Assembly: GCA_963834685.1 (NCBI GenBank)
Contig: CAWICW010000015.1
Location: 1 to 64,000 of the forward strand
Direction: 5' to 3'
DNA length: 64,000 nucleotides
Origin: Palsa-504 sp963834685
Lineage (GTDB): Bacteria > Actinomycetota > Actinomycetes > Streptosporangiales > Streptosporangiaceae
The notes under the pieces were generated by a model, which was given only the letters and a program-made list of their open reading frames with translations, ran no database searches and was not told the origin of the DNA. A program made the position numbers and the translations under genes. Below, in pieces: positions 42,975-51,485 of the stretch (its first letter is position 1; each line of letters opens with the position of its first letter).

Positions 42975-43574
42975 GTGCTGAGCTGGTCAAACTATGTTGC
43001 GCTGGGCGACAGCCTGACGGCCGGCCGCGACGATCACGGGCCCGGCGGGGCGCGGATCGGCTGGGCGCAGCGGCTGGCCGGGATCCTCAGCACGCGGACC
43101 GGCGTGCCCTGCGCGCTGATCAACCTGGCCGCGGACGGCGCCGGCGTTACCGCCGTCCTCGAGGAGCAGCTCCCCCCGGTCGCGCAGCTCGGCCCGGACC
43201 TGGTCAGCGTCACCGTGGGGATGAACGACATCCGCGACCCGGGCTTCAGCCAGGATCGTTTCGCCGCCGAGCTCGGGCGGTTGCTCGACGGCCTGGTGCT
43301 GACCGGAGCGACGGTGCTGACCTGCACTCTTCCCGATATCGCGGTGATCTTGCCGCTGCCCGCCGGGTTGGTCGCCCTGGCCCGGCAGCGGATGCGGGAG
43401 GCCAGCGACACGATCAGGGAGCAGGCGGCGACCCGGGGGGCCCTGTGCCTGGACGCATGGTCGATGCCGGGTGCGGCTGACCCGGACCTGTTCGGCCCGG
43501 ACCGGATTCATCCCAACGCCAGCGGCCACCAGCTGATGGCCGCCGCGTGCGCCGACCTGCTACTGGCCGGCTGA
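42975..43574 (+). CDS. SGNH/GDSL-family esterase
   Basis: 199 aa. All four blocks of the SGNH fold are visible: YVALGDSLTAGRDD (block I Ser), LINLAADGAGV (block II Gly), VTVGMNDI (block III Asn, GxND) and DRIHPNASGH (block V D-x-x-H). It is a small serine esterase/acylhydrolase without a clear signal peptide. The GTG at 42975 follows GGAGGG. The longer open frame upstream is a shadow of the kinase gene. The next gene, a GT87 transferase, starts 44 nt after the stop and may be co-transcribed. Confidence 0.9.
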   Translation: MLSWSNYVALGDSLTAGRDDHGPGGARIGWAQRLAGILSTRTGVPCALINLAADGAGVTAVLEEQLPPVAQLGPDLVSVTVGMNDIRDPGFSQDRFAAELGRLLDGLVLTGATVLTCTLPDIAVILPLPAGLVALARQRMREASDTIREQAATRGALCLDAWSMPGAADPDLFGPDRIHPNASGHQLMAAACADLLLAG

Positions 43575-43618
43575 CTGCCTGCGGCATAACCCGGGCGCCC
43601 CGGCCGGTGGCGGATAAG

Positions 43619-44821
43619 ATGCCTGGGGTGTCCGGTGACCTGACGAAACGGTGGGTCGCCCCGGTCATCTACGGCGTCCTGGGCCTCGAGCTCGTGGTGG
43701 TGACCGGATTCGCCGCCACCTATAGCGCGCTCGACTTCCGGGTTTACATCTGGGGCGGGCACGCCGTCACCCACGACGCGCGGCTGTACCTGGACCTGGC
43801 CTACGGCCACTGGTTCACCTATCCGCCGTTCGCGGCGGTCGTGTTCGTGCCCATCGCGGCGCTGCCGCTGACCGCCGCCCGGATCGGATGGGACCTGGCC
43901 TCGGTCGCGGCGCTCGGCTACGGCCTGGTCCTGATCCTCAAGCTGGCGGGGTACCGGCCGTCCCGGCTCGCGATCGCGGGCATCACCGCGGCCGCAATGG
44001 CCCTGGACCCGGTGTACCAGACGCTGTTCCTCGGCCAGATCAACCTGATCCTGCTGGCCCTCATCCTGACCGACGTCTGGCGCGTCGCCCGCGGCCGGAA
44101 TGCGGGCCTCGGCGTGGGCGTCGCGGCCGCGATCAAGCTCACTCCGGCCATCTTCATCGTGTTCTTCCTGCTGGCCGGGAAGACGAAGTCGGCCATCACC
44201 GCGGCGGCCGCGTTCCTCGGCTGCGGGCTGATCGGGCTGCTCATCGCGCCCGGCGCGTCGAAAGAGTACTGGGAGCACCTGTTCTACGACACCGGCCGCG
44301 TCGGCGCGCCCTACATCAGCAACCAGTCGCCGTACGCGGCCGCGATCCGGATCGCCGGGGGCGCGGCCCACGTCGGCTCCTGGTATCTCGTCATCCCGCT
44401 CGTGCTGGCCGCGGTCGGGCTGGCCACGGCCACAGCGCTGGCCCGGCACGGCGACTGGCTGGACGCGGCGACGGTCACCGGGTTCACCGGGCTGCTGGTG
44501 TCGCCGATCTCCTGGGCCCATCACTGGGTCTGGATCCTGCCCGCCTTGGTCATACTGGTCCGGTCCGGCCACCGGGTGGCCGCAGGCCTGGGCTATCTGC
44601 TGTTCGCCGTGGCGCCGTTCTGGTATACGCCGCATTCCGGCGGTCCGCGCGAGTACGGCTTCCACTGGTTGGCCACCCTGGCGGCCAACTGCTACCTGAT
44701 CGCCGGGCTGGCCTTCCTGGCATACATGGCCCGGCGCGCCTACCTGGTGCGGACCGATCCTCCCCCGGTCGACGCAGACGAGGAGTCCCCGCTGGCCGGC
44801 GTGCGGGCCCAACCGGGCTAA
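43619..44821 (+). CDS. GT87-family (DUF2029) polyprenyl-phosphate-mannose mannosyltransferase-like membrane protein
   Basis: 400 aa from ATG 43619. About ten hydrophobic helices. The N-terminal outer-loop acid is in SALDFRVYIWGG, and HWFTYPPFAAVVFVPIA, VYQTLFLGQINLILLALILTD, SPISWAHHWVWILPALV follow the GT87 pattern. GT87 enzymes add alpha-mannose from polyprenyl-phosphomannose to phosphatidylinositol mannosides, lipomannan or glycolipids at the outer face. A start further upstream (43547) would overlap the SGNH gene in another frame and is less likely. Confidence 0.87.
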   Translation: MPGVSGDLTKRWVAPVIYGVLGLELVVVTGFAATYSALDFRVYIWGGHAVTHDARLYLDLAYGHWFTYPPFAAVVFVPIAALPLTAARIGWDLASVAALGYGLVLILKLAGYRPSRLAIAGITAAAMALDPVYQTLFLGQINLILLALILTDVWRVARGRNAGLGVGVAAAIKLTPAIFIVFFLLAGKTKSAITAAAAFLGCGLIGLLIAPGASKEYWEHLFYDTGRVGAPYISNQSPYAAAIRIAGGAAHVGSWYLVIPLVLAAVGLATATALARHGDWLDAATVTGFTGLLVSPISWAHHWVWILPALVILVRSGHRVAAGLGYLLFAVAPFWYTPHSGGPREYGFHWLATLAANCYLIAGLAFLAYMARRAYLVRTDPPPVDADEESPLAGVRAQPG

Positions 44822-45279
44822 GGCGAGCCCAGTTTGTTGCGGGCGGGGTTGGTTACCCGGGGCGGGGTGGGGGCGGTGGCTGCGGATGATCTTGCCGTCC
44901 GGGCTTCGGACCTTGCTCGAAGGACGGGATATCCGGCCGGTGATCCCGCTGCGGATGACCCCGGCTGTCAAGCGCGGACTGGCTTCCCCGCCGTCGTGCG
45001 AGCACGGCGAGTAGGGACTCCCGTCCCGCACCCCGCCGAAGGCGGGGCCTCAGCCATGCCCGGACACGAAAAAGCGCCCCCGCCTGGCCATTTACGCGGC
45101 CAGGCGGGGGCGCTAATCCGACATTAGGGATATTTCCGCAGGTAGATAAGCTAGCCGTCATGACCAGGGGCCAGATACCGCCGAGTTTCGCCGCTCGTAA
45201 CGCCGACCCCTCCTAGGTTCGACCCTGAGCTTTTCCGCTGGAACCGGCCGCGGCCCGGTCGCCCGGCGGGCTGGGCCGG
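44822..45279. other. 458-nt intergenic region, no gene recognised
   Basis: It holds a strong hairpin (annotated separately) and otherwise nothing recognisable. Minus-strand frames here are Pro/Arg-rich and look non-coding. The convergent GT87 and LAL genes end at its two borders. Confidence 0.5.
45073..45114. terminator. 17-bp perfect stem-loop terminator between convergent genes
   Basis: AGCGCCCCCGCCTGGCC (45073-45089) and GGCCAGGCGGGGGCGCT (45098-45114) pair perfectly around ATTTACGC. An A-run (GAAAA) precedes it, so on the minus strand the hairpin is followed by U-rich sequence, as for an intrinsic terminator of the LAL gene. Confidence 0.85.
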
Positions 45280-47967
45280 TCAGGCCAGAAGAGCGGCCAG
45301 GGCCCGGCGGGAGGTGATATCGAGCTTGATGTAGCTGTTGCGGAGGTGGTACTCCACCGTCTTCACCGACACGAACAGCTGGCTGGCCACCTCTTTGTTG
45401 GTCAGTCCGGTGGCGGCCAGCCGGGCCACGGCCAGCTCGGCGCGGCTCAGACCGAGAAGTTTGGCGGGGCTCTCTGGCGCGGCTGCGACCTGCAACGCCG
45501 CTAGCTCGGCAGCACACAGCTGCACGTAGGGATCAGCTCCCAGTTCGGAGAACAGGTGGTGGGCCGTTGCGAGCCGAGCGACGGCACCAGGCTGATTGTC
45601 GACGGCGCGCAAGCGGCGGCCGTCGTCGAGGCCCAGCAGCCCGTGTTCGAACGGCATGAGCACAAGGCTTTCCATCGAGTGGGCGTATGCGAACTGCTCT
45701 TCTGCTTGGGTCGCGTTCCCTCTCGCCACGGCCAGATTGCCCCGGCACCGGGCGAGCGCCATGGCGGCCGAAGCCGACCCCGTCTGCGGAATGGCGTCTT
45801 CGAAGTCGTCCAACGCAGCATCGGCGTCGTCGAGCCTTCCTAGGCCGATGAGCGCGTCTGCCTCCGTCGCTCTCCAGTTGAAGATGCCCGGGCAGCCTCC
45901 GACACCGAGGAGTCCGGTCGAGCGCACCGGCTGGGTCGCCGCGAGGACCCCGACCGGGTACACCCGAGCAGAGGCAAGTGACACAGCCGCCACGGCGGCG
46001 TTGGCCACCGCCAGCACCTGCGGGAACCGCTCAGCGGCTGTTAGCGCCGCGCTGACTTGTGCCTGGGCGGCAGACCACTGGCCGCGGAAGGCGAGCACTT
46101 GGGCTGCGCGGGCGTGCGCCCGAGCCAGATCGAGGGGACGGTCGGTGTCTTGAGCCAGGGAGATGGCCAGCTGAGCGTAGGTGAGAGCGGCGTCCCAGTC
46201 GCCCCGGCGGAAGTGGGCCTCGCTCAGATGAGCCAGGCACTGTCCCGGATACGTCGAAGGCAGCCCGATGCGCCACCGTGCCACGGCGATACCAAGGTCA
46301 GCGATAGCCCCAGACAGGTCGTCAACGTAGAGCTTCAGAACCCCTCGCATGATGAGGACGTCGAGCTCGGACATGGAAGCGTCGTTCCCCGAGGCGGGAA
46401 GAAACCCGAGCACAGCCAACCCCTCGGCGCTCCGATTGGCGGCGGCCAAGGCATATGCCTGTGCCATTCGTGCCACGGCCCTCCCCGCCGAATCCGGCAG
46501 GGTGGCGCCGACTGCCCGGTCGGCCCACATGAGTGCCAATTCGGGCCGACCGGAGATGACCATCCAGTTGGCGAGCGAGGTTGCGGCTTGCCCTCCGACT
46601 TCAGGCTCTCGATCCTTGTCATGCGCCTGCCAGGCAGCGAGCAAGCGACCTTCGGCACCGGGCGAACCGGTGAGCACCCCCAACAGCCCGGTCAGCGCGT
46701 CACGGCGCGCGCTGGCGACTTGGCAGGAAGCGCGGGCTCGTGCCGCCGCCGAGGTGTTGGCGGAGTCGAGGTGGAACTCGGCGGAATCCAAGAACCGGCG
46801 CTCCCGGTCTTCACCGGCAGCCGAAAGCAAGGCGGCCTGTTCCATAGCCCAGGCCGAAGCGTCAGCATCGCCGACGGCGGCGCTCGCGAGAGCCGAGGCT
46901 TCGAGTTCGTTCGCCAGCGTTTCCTCTGGACCGACTGACGCCGCCACGCGGTGGGCCAGCCGCGGGCGACCCGTGGCGAGCTCAGCAGCACGTGCGTGCA
47001 GTCTGCGCCGGTTCGTGGGACTGAGATCGGCATAGATCGCCGCTCGATACAAAGGGTGGGTAAAGCTCAGTTCCGACACCCGGCCTTCACTCAACAGCCC
47101 GGCCGCGACGGATTCATCCATTTCGTCTTGCGCATCGGGCAACTGAGCAACCGCTGCGATCGTCGACAACGGGGCGTGCTGTCCTAGGACGGACGCTGCC
47201 GCCACGAATCCCTGGGTTGAAACCGAGAGCGCTGCTACGCGGGTGAGGATCAGCCCGGACAGCTCCCGTGGCGCTGGCAGTCCGTCCTCCCCGGCGCTCA
47301 GGCGGGCAACGCCGATCTCGTCGAGCAAGGCCCGGCAGTAGAGTGGGTTTCCTTCCGTATGGGCGACCAGTCGAGATGCCCCCCGTCGCGACAGCGTTCC
47401 TCGGCCGAGCGCGCTCGCCAACTCGATGACGTCGTCCGAGCTGAGCCCGCCCAGATGGATACGAGTGACCCGTCCATCGCCAGCGACAAAGCGCGCCCAA
47501 CCGAGGTCGGCCAGCTCACCCGCCCGACTGGTAACGGCCGTCAGCACACGATCTGCACGAAGCCGGCGCAGGGCGAACAGCATCGCACGCAACGACGGGC
47601 GGTCGGCCCACTGCAGATCGTCGATGGCGAGCACCACGACCTGACTGCCGGCCTGGAGATGGTCAAGCAGATCCACGAGCCGGGCTCCGGCGGCCATAGG
47701 ATCCGTCCCTGGCTCCGTCACGGTCCCGGGCTGCAACTGGTCGATGACTCCATACGAAAGCAGCGTTTCCGACTCGTCGCCACCGATCTCGAGGACGACA
47801 GCATCCGATAGCGAGGCAACGAACCGGGACAGAAGCGTAGATTTGCCTGCCCCCCCTCCGGCCTCGATGTAGACAACCTTCGGGTGGCCCTGCCGGGCGG
47901 CGGCCAGGCCCTCTTCGAGTACGCGCAGCTCGCCCTGCCGCCCTACGAAGCCGACCGAGGTGCTCAC
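45280..47967 (-). CDS. LAL-type (large ATP-binding LuxR) transcriptional regulator
   Basis: About 895 aa. The AAA module comes first: GFVGRQGELRVLEEGL, Walker A AGGGAGKSTLL and Walker B VVLAIDDLQWAD. A long helical TPR-like middle follows, then a C-terminal LuxR helix-turn-helix (LSRAELAVARLAATGLTNKE, VSVKTVEYHLRNSYIKL). LAL proteins activate secondary-metabolite or catabolic genes. No biosynthetic cluster is adjacent. Start: GTG 47967 (STSVGFVGRQ) is preferred; GTG 47994 or ATG 48018 are possible. The gene has visibly fewer G/C third positions than its neighbours, hinting at horizontal origin. Confidence 0.88.
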   Translation of the reverse strand: MSTSVGFVGRQGELRVLEEGLAAARQGHPKVVYIEAGGGAGKSTLLSRFVASLSDAVVLEIGGDESETLLSYGVIDQLQPGTVTEPGTDPMAAGARLVDLLDHLQAGSQVVVLAIDDLQWADRPSLRAMLFALRRLRADRVLTAVTSRAGELADLGWARFVAGDGRVTRIHLGGLSSDDVIELASALGRGTLSRRGASRLVAHTEGNPLYCRALLDEIGVARLSAGEDGLPAPRELSGLILTRVAALSVSTQGFVAAASVLGQHAPLSTIAAVAQLPDAQDEMDESVAAGLLSEGRVSELSFTHPLYRAAIYADLSPTNRRRLHARAAELATGRPRLAHRVAASVGPEETLANELEASALASAAVGDADASAWAMEQAALLSAAGEDRERRFLDSAEFHLDSANTSAAARARASCQVASARRDALTGLLGVLTGSPGAEGRLLAAWQAHDKDREPEVGGQAATSLANWMVISGRPELALMWADRAVGATLPDSAGRAVARMAQAYALAAANRSAEGLAVLGFLPASGNDASMSELDVLIMRGVLKLYVDDLSGAIADLGIAVARWRIGLPSTYPGQCLAHLSEAHFRRGDWDAALTYAQLAISLAQDTDRPLDLARAHARAAQVLAFRGQWSAAQAQVSAALTAAERFPQVLAVANAAVAAVSLASARVYPVGVLAATQPVRSTGLLGVGGCPGIFNWRATEADALIGLGRLDDADAALDDFEDAIPQTGSASAAMALARCRGNLAVARGNATQAEEQFAYAHSMESLVLMPFEHGLLGLDDGRRLRAVDNQPGAVARLATAHHLFSELGADPYVQLCAAELAALQVAAAPESPAKLLGLSRAELAVARLAATGLTNKEVASQLFVSVKTVEYHLRNSYIKLDITSRRALAALLA

Positions 47968-48975
47968 GGTGGCTATCCAGATGGCGTTGCTGACGCAGCG
48001 CCCTCTTCCGGCGCGCACTCCTCAAAGCGCATGGAGGTCACAAGTCCGGCCAATCTGCTGGGCGCGCTCGGGCGGTTAAGTTTGAAGACGCCCGCGAGCA
48101 GCCGAAGCAGACTCAACAGCGTGGCCCCGGCAGAACCCCGGCCGGCTTCACGAGCTGGCCGGATCGACCGCGCCTCCAAGCGGCAATCGCAACAGGAACG
48201 ACGCCCGCGGCGCCGCCAAGTCGATGCCCCGTCGCCGCTGAGACTGTCTGCGCTCGGGTACACACGCCGATGCTACTCCCGCGCGGACGAGCGGCGGACA
48301 AACAGCCAGAAGGCCTGACCGCCGTCTCCGGCGATCAGTGTCAGACCCTGACCTGTTGATACGGCAACTGGCGGCGGATCGTGATCGCTATGAGTGCCGC
48401 GTGGGTAAGCAGTCCTAGATTGGCTGATCTGAGCGCAGCGCGCCTCTCACGATTGGGAGCAGGGAGACGCAGAAATTCGGCGTTCGGCGTGATCTCGCCG
48501 AGTGTGGCGTCCACGAACCCGTCACCCATTGTGGCAGTAGGCGTATGCCTGGCGGGCTGGCCTTGGCACCCGTGGCGGGAAGTGTGCGCAGCTGGAGGTT
48601 TCGTACCCTAGGCGCCGCCAGACACCCTAGGCAATCGACGCTCGCGCTCACCATGGCAGACCGGCAGTACGCCGCGGTCGCCCGACCCACTCGACTGTCT
48701 GTCGCCCTGACCAAACCCGCCCAGCCTGCTTACCAACGACCCTTATCGCGGCGGACGGCTTCACCCGAGCGCGATAGCGCAAAAAATACAGCCCATCTGA
48801 CTGTCCGCCCGGCCGTAACCGGGGACTGCTATACGCCAGCCAAGGTCACCTCGGCCGGCGGGATGATCTTGAGCGATCGCTGGCCCCCCGCAGGCCCCCC
48901 GGTTCTGACCAGTCTCGAACCCCGGCTCTGCCTGCCTGACGCCCGGCGCCGCGGCCAGGCTCACGGGCCAGCTGG
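47968..48975. other. about 1 kb without an intact gene, lower GC
   Basis: Several short frames exist on both strands, but none has a recognisable family, ribosome site or genome-like codon use. A minus-strand frame near 48,341-48,529 (GDGFVDATLGEITPNAEF...) has an orderly look and could be a remnant, but I cannot name it. The lower GC matches the adjoining LAL gene, so the two may have been imported together. Confidence 0.45.
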
Positions 48976-49250
48976 CTAGCCGTCCTGGCCGGCGCGCCAT
49001 TGCCGGTAGATCGCGATGAACTCGTCCTGCATCTGCGGGGCCCGGTCCTCGGGGTGAGGGATCCGGTCAGCTCGATCGTCTTGCGCATCTGAGCGAGGTA
49101 CTCGCTGCAGTGCGGGCAGCCGGCGAGGTGCGCCTCGAAGCGGCGGCGGCCGGTGCGCGCGAGCGTGCCCTCCAGGTAGCCGGTCACCAGCTCGACCGCC
49201 TGCTGGCACACGATGTCGCGGCGCAGCCGCAGCGCCGGGAACATCATCAC
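48976..49250 (-). pseudogene. zinc-finger (zf-HC2) anti-sigma factor, frameshifted
   Basis: GTG 49250 starts CQQAVELVTGYLEGTL, then FEAHLAGCPHCSEYLAQMRK with the H-x3-C-x2-C zinc motif and MRKTIELTG. There a one-base shift (about 49,061-49,068) moves the remainder, IPHPEDRAPQMQDEFIAIYR then QWRAGQDG, into another frame ending at TAG 48976. Joined, they make a standard ~90-aa anti-sigma factor of the ECF type. As read, the protein continues out of frame for about 70 residues. It overlaps the stop of the decayed sigma gene before it (GTGA), the usual arrangement of such pairs. Confidence 0.75.
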
Positions 49251-49390
49251 GCCCTCCCGGACCGGGTCGTGATGACCTGGCGGAGGCGGCCCGGGCCTGG
49301 GTACGGCAGCACTGGCTGGTTGCCGTTAGTGATCTCCGGCACGCTGCGCACCTCCTGGCTACTGAGGCCCTCGATGTCGCGGGGCGTCAT
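49247..49390 (-). pseudogene. decayed C-terminal fragment (region 4) of an ECF sigma factor
   Basis: A 47-codon frame reads TPRDIEGLSSQEVRSVPEIT then NGNQPVLPYPGPGRLRQVI. It aligns by eye with the sigma-4 helix-turn-helix of ECF factors (RDIEGLSSxEVCxxLxIxxxNQRVLLHRARxRLR). Several Arg/Leu positions are now Pro, which would break the recognition helix. Regions 2 and 3 are gone. Its stop overlaps the start of the zf-HC2 gene, confirming that this was the cognate sigma gene. Product not functional. Confidence 0.65.
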
Positions 49391-49600
49391 GGCCTGCGCT
49401 GGCGGTCAGCCAGGTCACCGGCCGGTGAGGCCGTCGCGGTCGCTTCCCCTGCCGGGGGACCGGCCGCTGGGTCAGCGTTCGCGCGGCCGCCCGTGCGCTG
49501 CCGGGCCAGGACACCACGGGCTGCCGCTCCACGACGTAGCTGGCGGCATACCCGGTGTCGCAGGGCAGCGGGCCGGCTGCTGCCGGGGATGCGGCACGAC

Positions 49601-49646
49601 CCGGCTGTCCCTGGCCCGCCTGGGCTGGCGGGCCAGGGACAGCCGG
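49601..49646. terminator. 20-bp perfect inverted repeat downstream of the beta-propeller gene
   Basis: Arms 49601-49620 (CCGGCTGTCCCTGGCCCGCC) and 49627-49646 are exact complements around TGGGCT. The repeat lies 22 nt after the stop of the secreted beta-propeller gene. On the plus strand it is followed by a further GCCGGC-rich hairpin and CTGTTTTT. Probably a terminator. Confidence 0.75.
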
Positions 49647-49668
49647 CAGGCAAGCCGGCCTGTTTTTC

Positions 49669-50820
49669 CTAAGTGTTGACGATCCCGGATGAGGCGGCCC
49701 CGGCGGGCAGCGGGGTCGGGGAGGTGGGCAGCTCGGCGAGGGTTCCGCCGTTGACGGCGAACACCGACACGAAGTTGTGGCCAGCGCCGTCGACCAGCAG
49801 GTACCGGCCGTCCGGGGACAGCCGGGCGTCGATGTCAGCTCCGCCGCCGTTGATCGTGAAGCTGCCGATCAGGGCGAGTGAGCCGTCGGGGTTGATGGAG
49901 TAGCTGGAGATGTTGCCCGAGCCGGTGTTGACGGTGAACAGGTACCGGCCGTCGTGGCTGATCTCCACCCAGCACGGCGCGGTCTGGAAGTCGGCGTAGG
50001 GCGAGGATCCGATCGGGGTGAGCCGACCGGAGAAGCTGTCGCGATACGCGGACACGGTGCCGAGCAGGGCGCCGTTGTGCGCGTTGCTGACGAACAGCTG
50101 CGAGGGGTTGGCTGGCGAGAACTCGGCACCGAGCTGGCCGAGACCCTGCCCGGTGAAGGGCGAGCCCTGGGCGGCGAGCAGGCGGCCGTTGGGCAGCACC
50201 GTGAAGCTGTCGATCTGTGAGGTGCCGGTGCGGGTGCCGATGAGGTGGTCGCCGGTGGCGTTGAAGAACACGTCGCCCAGGCCGGAGCCATCGGGGACGG
50301 TGACCGTCGAGTGCGGGACCGGGATCAGCTTGCCGGCCGGATTCAGCCTGAAGCCGGAGTAGCCGCTGCCGCCAGCGCCGGAGTTCGCGACGTAGACCAG
50401 GCCGGTCCCGGAGACCGCGACGCTGACCGGCGTGATGCCGCCGGAGGACACCGGCTGGCCGGCAAGCACCGGCACGCCGCCCGCGGTGATGCGCAGGACC
50501 GAGATCTGGTTGCTGCCGGCGTCGACAGCCAGTAGGTACCTGCCGTCGCTGGTTACCTGGATCGCGCCCTGAGAGGCCAGGCCCTTGCCGAGGCCCGCGC
50601 CGCCGGCGGCGAACGGTGAACCGGGGATCGGGGTCAGCGAGCCGTCCGCGTGCCGGTCGAACCCGGCGATCGTATTGGCGGTCGCGGTGTTGTCGTTGAG
50701 GTAGGTGTAGCCGACGACCGGTGAGGTGGTGTTGGCGCTGGCAGAGGCTGCCGCGCCGAACAGGCTGATCGTTGCCGCCAGCAGGCTGCCGCCCGCTGCC
50801 AGGCAAACGCGCTTGCGCAT
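49669..50820 (-). CDS. secreted seven-bladed beta-propeller (lactonase/YncE-like) protein
   Basis: 383 aa from ATG 50820, which follows AAGGAGAAGG. Signal peptide (RKRVCLAAGGSLLAATISLF then GAAASASA) for Sec export. The body is made of repeated blades with the pattern SDGRYLLAVDAG, GTGLVYVANSGAG, SPANPSQLFVSNAHNG, SHDGRYLFTVNTGSG and SPDGRYLLVDGAGHN, typical of the 6-phosphogluconolactonase/lactonase-like family. Extracellular homologues are common and mostly unassigned; a ligand-binding or lactone-hydrolysing role is possible. The open frame extends further upstream, but that part shows no family features and holds a poor start. Confidence 0.85.
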   Translation of the reverse strand: MRKRVCLAAGGSLLAATISLFGAAASASANTTSPVVGYTYLNDNTATANTIAGFDRHADGSLTPIPGSPFAAGGAGLGKGLASQGAIQVTSDGRYLLAVDAGSNQISVLRITAGGVPVLAGQPVSSGGITPVSVAVSGTGLVYVANSGAGGSGYSGFRLNPAGKLIPVPHSTVTVPDGSGLGDVFFNATGDHLIGTRTGTSQIDSFTVLPNGRLLAAQGSPFTGQGLGQLGAEFSPANPSQLFVSNAHNGALLGTVSAYRDSFSGRLTPIGSSPYADFQTAPCWVEISHDGRYLFTVNTGSGNISSYSINPDGSLALIGSFTINGGGADIDARLSPDGRYLLVDGAGHNFVSVFAVNGGTLAELPTSPTPLPAGAASSGIVNT

Positions 50821-51162
50821 GTCCTTCTCCTTGCGTGGGAGGACCCGCGGTGATCCGCGGACCGACCCAGTAGTCCCGGCCGCGCCAGCCTCGTTACACG
50901 CCGGCCTCCCTGCCTCACCCATCCGTAAGAAGCAACCAGCGGTCAAGGCCGCATCCCCGCAGGTCAGCGATATTCGTTGTTTTCTGCGATTTCCACGGGA
51001 ACCCCGAATCTGCACCACGGTGCGCGGGTCCATCTCTAGCAGCCTCGCCGCGTCTTCGCCCGCCACTTCCCGCACCGCCGCCGGCGGCCCGCGCAGCGCC
51101 GCCAGACCACGCGCCCAGACAGCGATGCCGCCGGGCCGTCGTCACGTAAGCAGCCTGACCAG

Positions 51163-51383
51163 ATGTCTGCCGCATTAAGGGAGCCTTCGCGGCTGCTGCA
51201 CCAGATGGCCGGCGTGGCGGTCTCCACGGGGTGGATGGCCGGGATCCGCGGGAAGACCGCCGCGCTGGTGACGGGCAGCGGGTTCCTGCAGCGGTCCGGG
51301 AACTGCTGAAGACCGCCCCGGCAGTGCACGCCGAAGAGACCCCGGCCCGGGCCGCCGGCGCGATGCGGTACGTGCACCTGGAC
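51163..51383 (+). mobile_element. decayed IS66-family transposase fragment
   Basis: Frame 1 from ATG 51163 reads LLHQMAGVAVSTGWMAGIRG and KTAALVTGSGFLQRS, then, after a shift at about 51,281-51,296, frame 3 reads VRELLKTAPAVHAEETPARA and AGAMRYVHL. This is the segment around the first catalytic residue of IS66 transposases (LHxDET). Here the Asp is replaced by Glu (HAEET). Only about 75 residues survive and no inverted repeats or accessory genes are present, so the element is dead. It sits 55 nt before a copy of the dispersed hairpin. Confidence 0.7.
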
Positions 51384-51437
51384 AGGCGCGGCCAGCGCGT
51401 CAACCTGGTCGAGCTTCAGGCGGGGCGGGCGGGTGAG

Positions 51438-51485
51438 ACCACGCTCCGTTCGGCATAAAAATGATTTGACCTAACGGTCCGTGGT
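51438..51485. repeat. dispersed 16-nt hairpin element, imperfect full copy
   Basis: ACCACGCTCCGTTCGG (51438-51453), a 16-nt loop beginning CATAAAAATG, and CCTAACGGTCCGTGGT (51470-51485). Three mismatched positions weaken the stem. The right arm overlaps the last codons (Thr-Thr-Asp-Arg-stop) of the minus-strand methyltransferase gene. Confidence 0.8.

Noticed and set aside
47973..48263. 96-codon minus-strand ORF before the LAL gene
   Set aside because: No ribosome site, no family, Cys/Arg/Ser-rich; probably non-coding.
49387..49653. minus-strand ORF upstream of the sigma remnant as regions 2-3
   Set aside because: The frame shows no sigma-2 motif; composition is Pro/Arg-rich noise.
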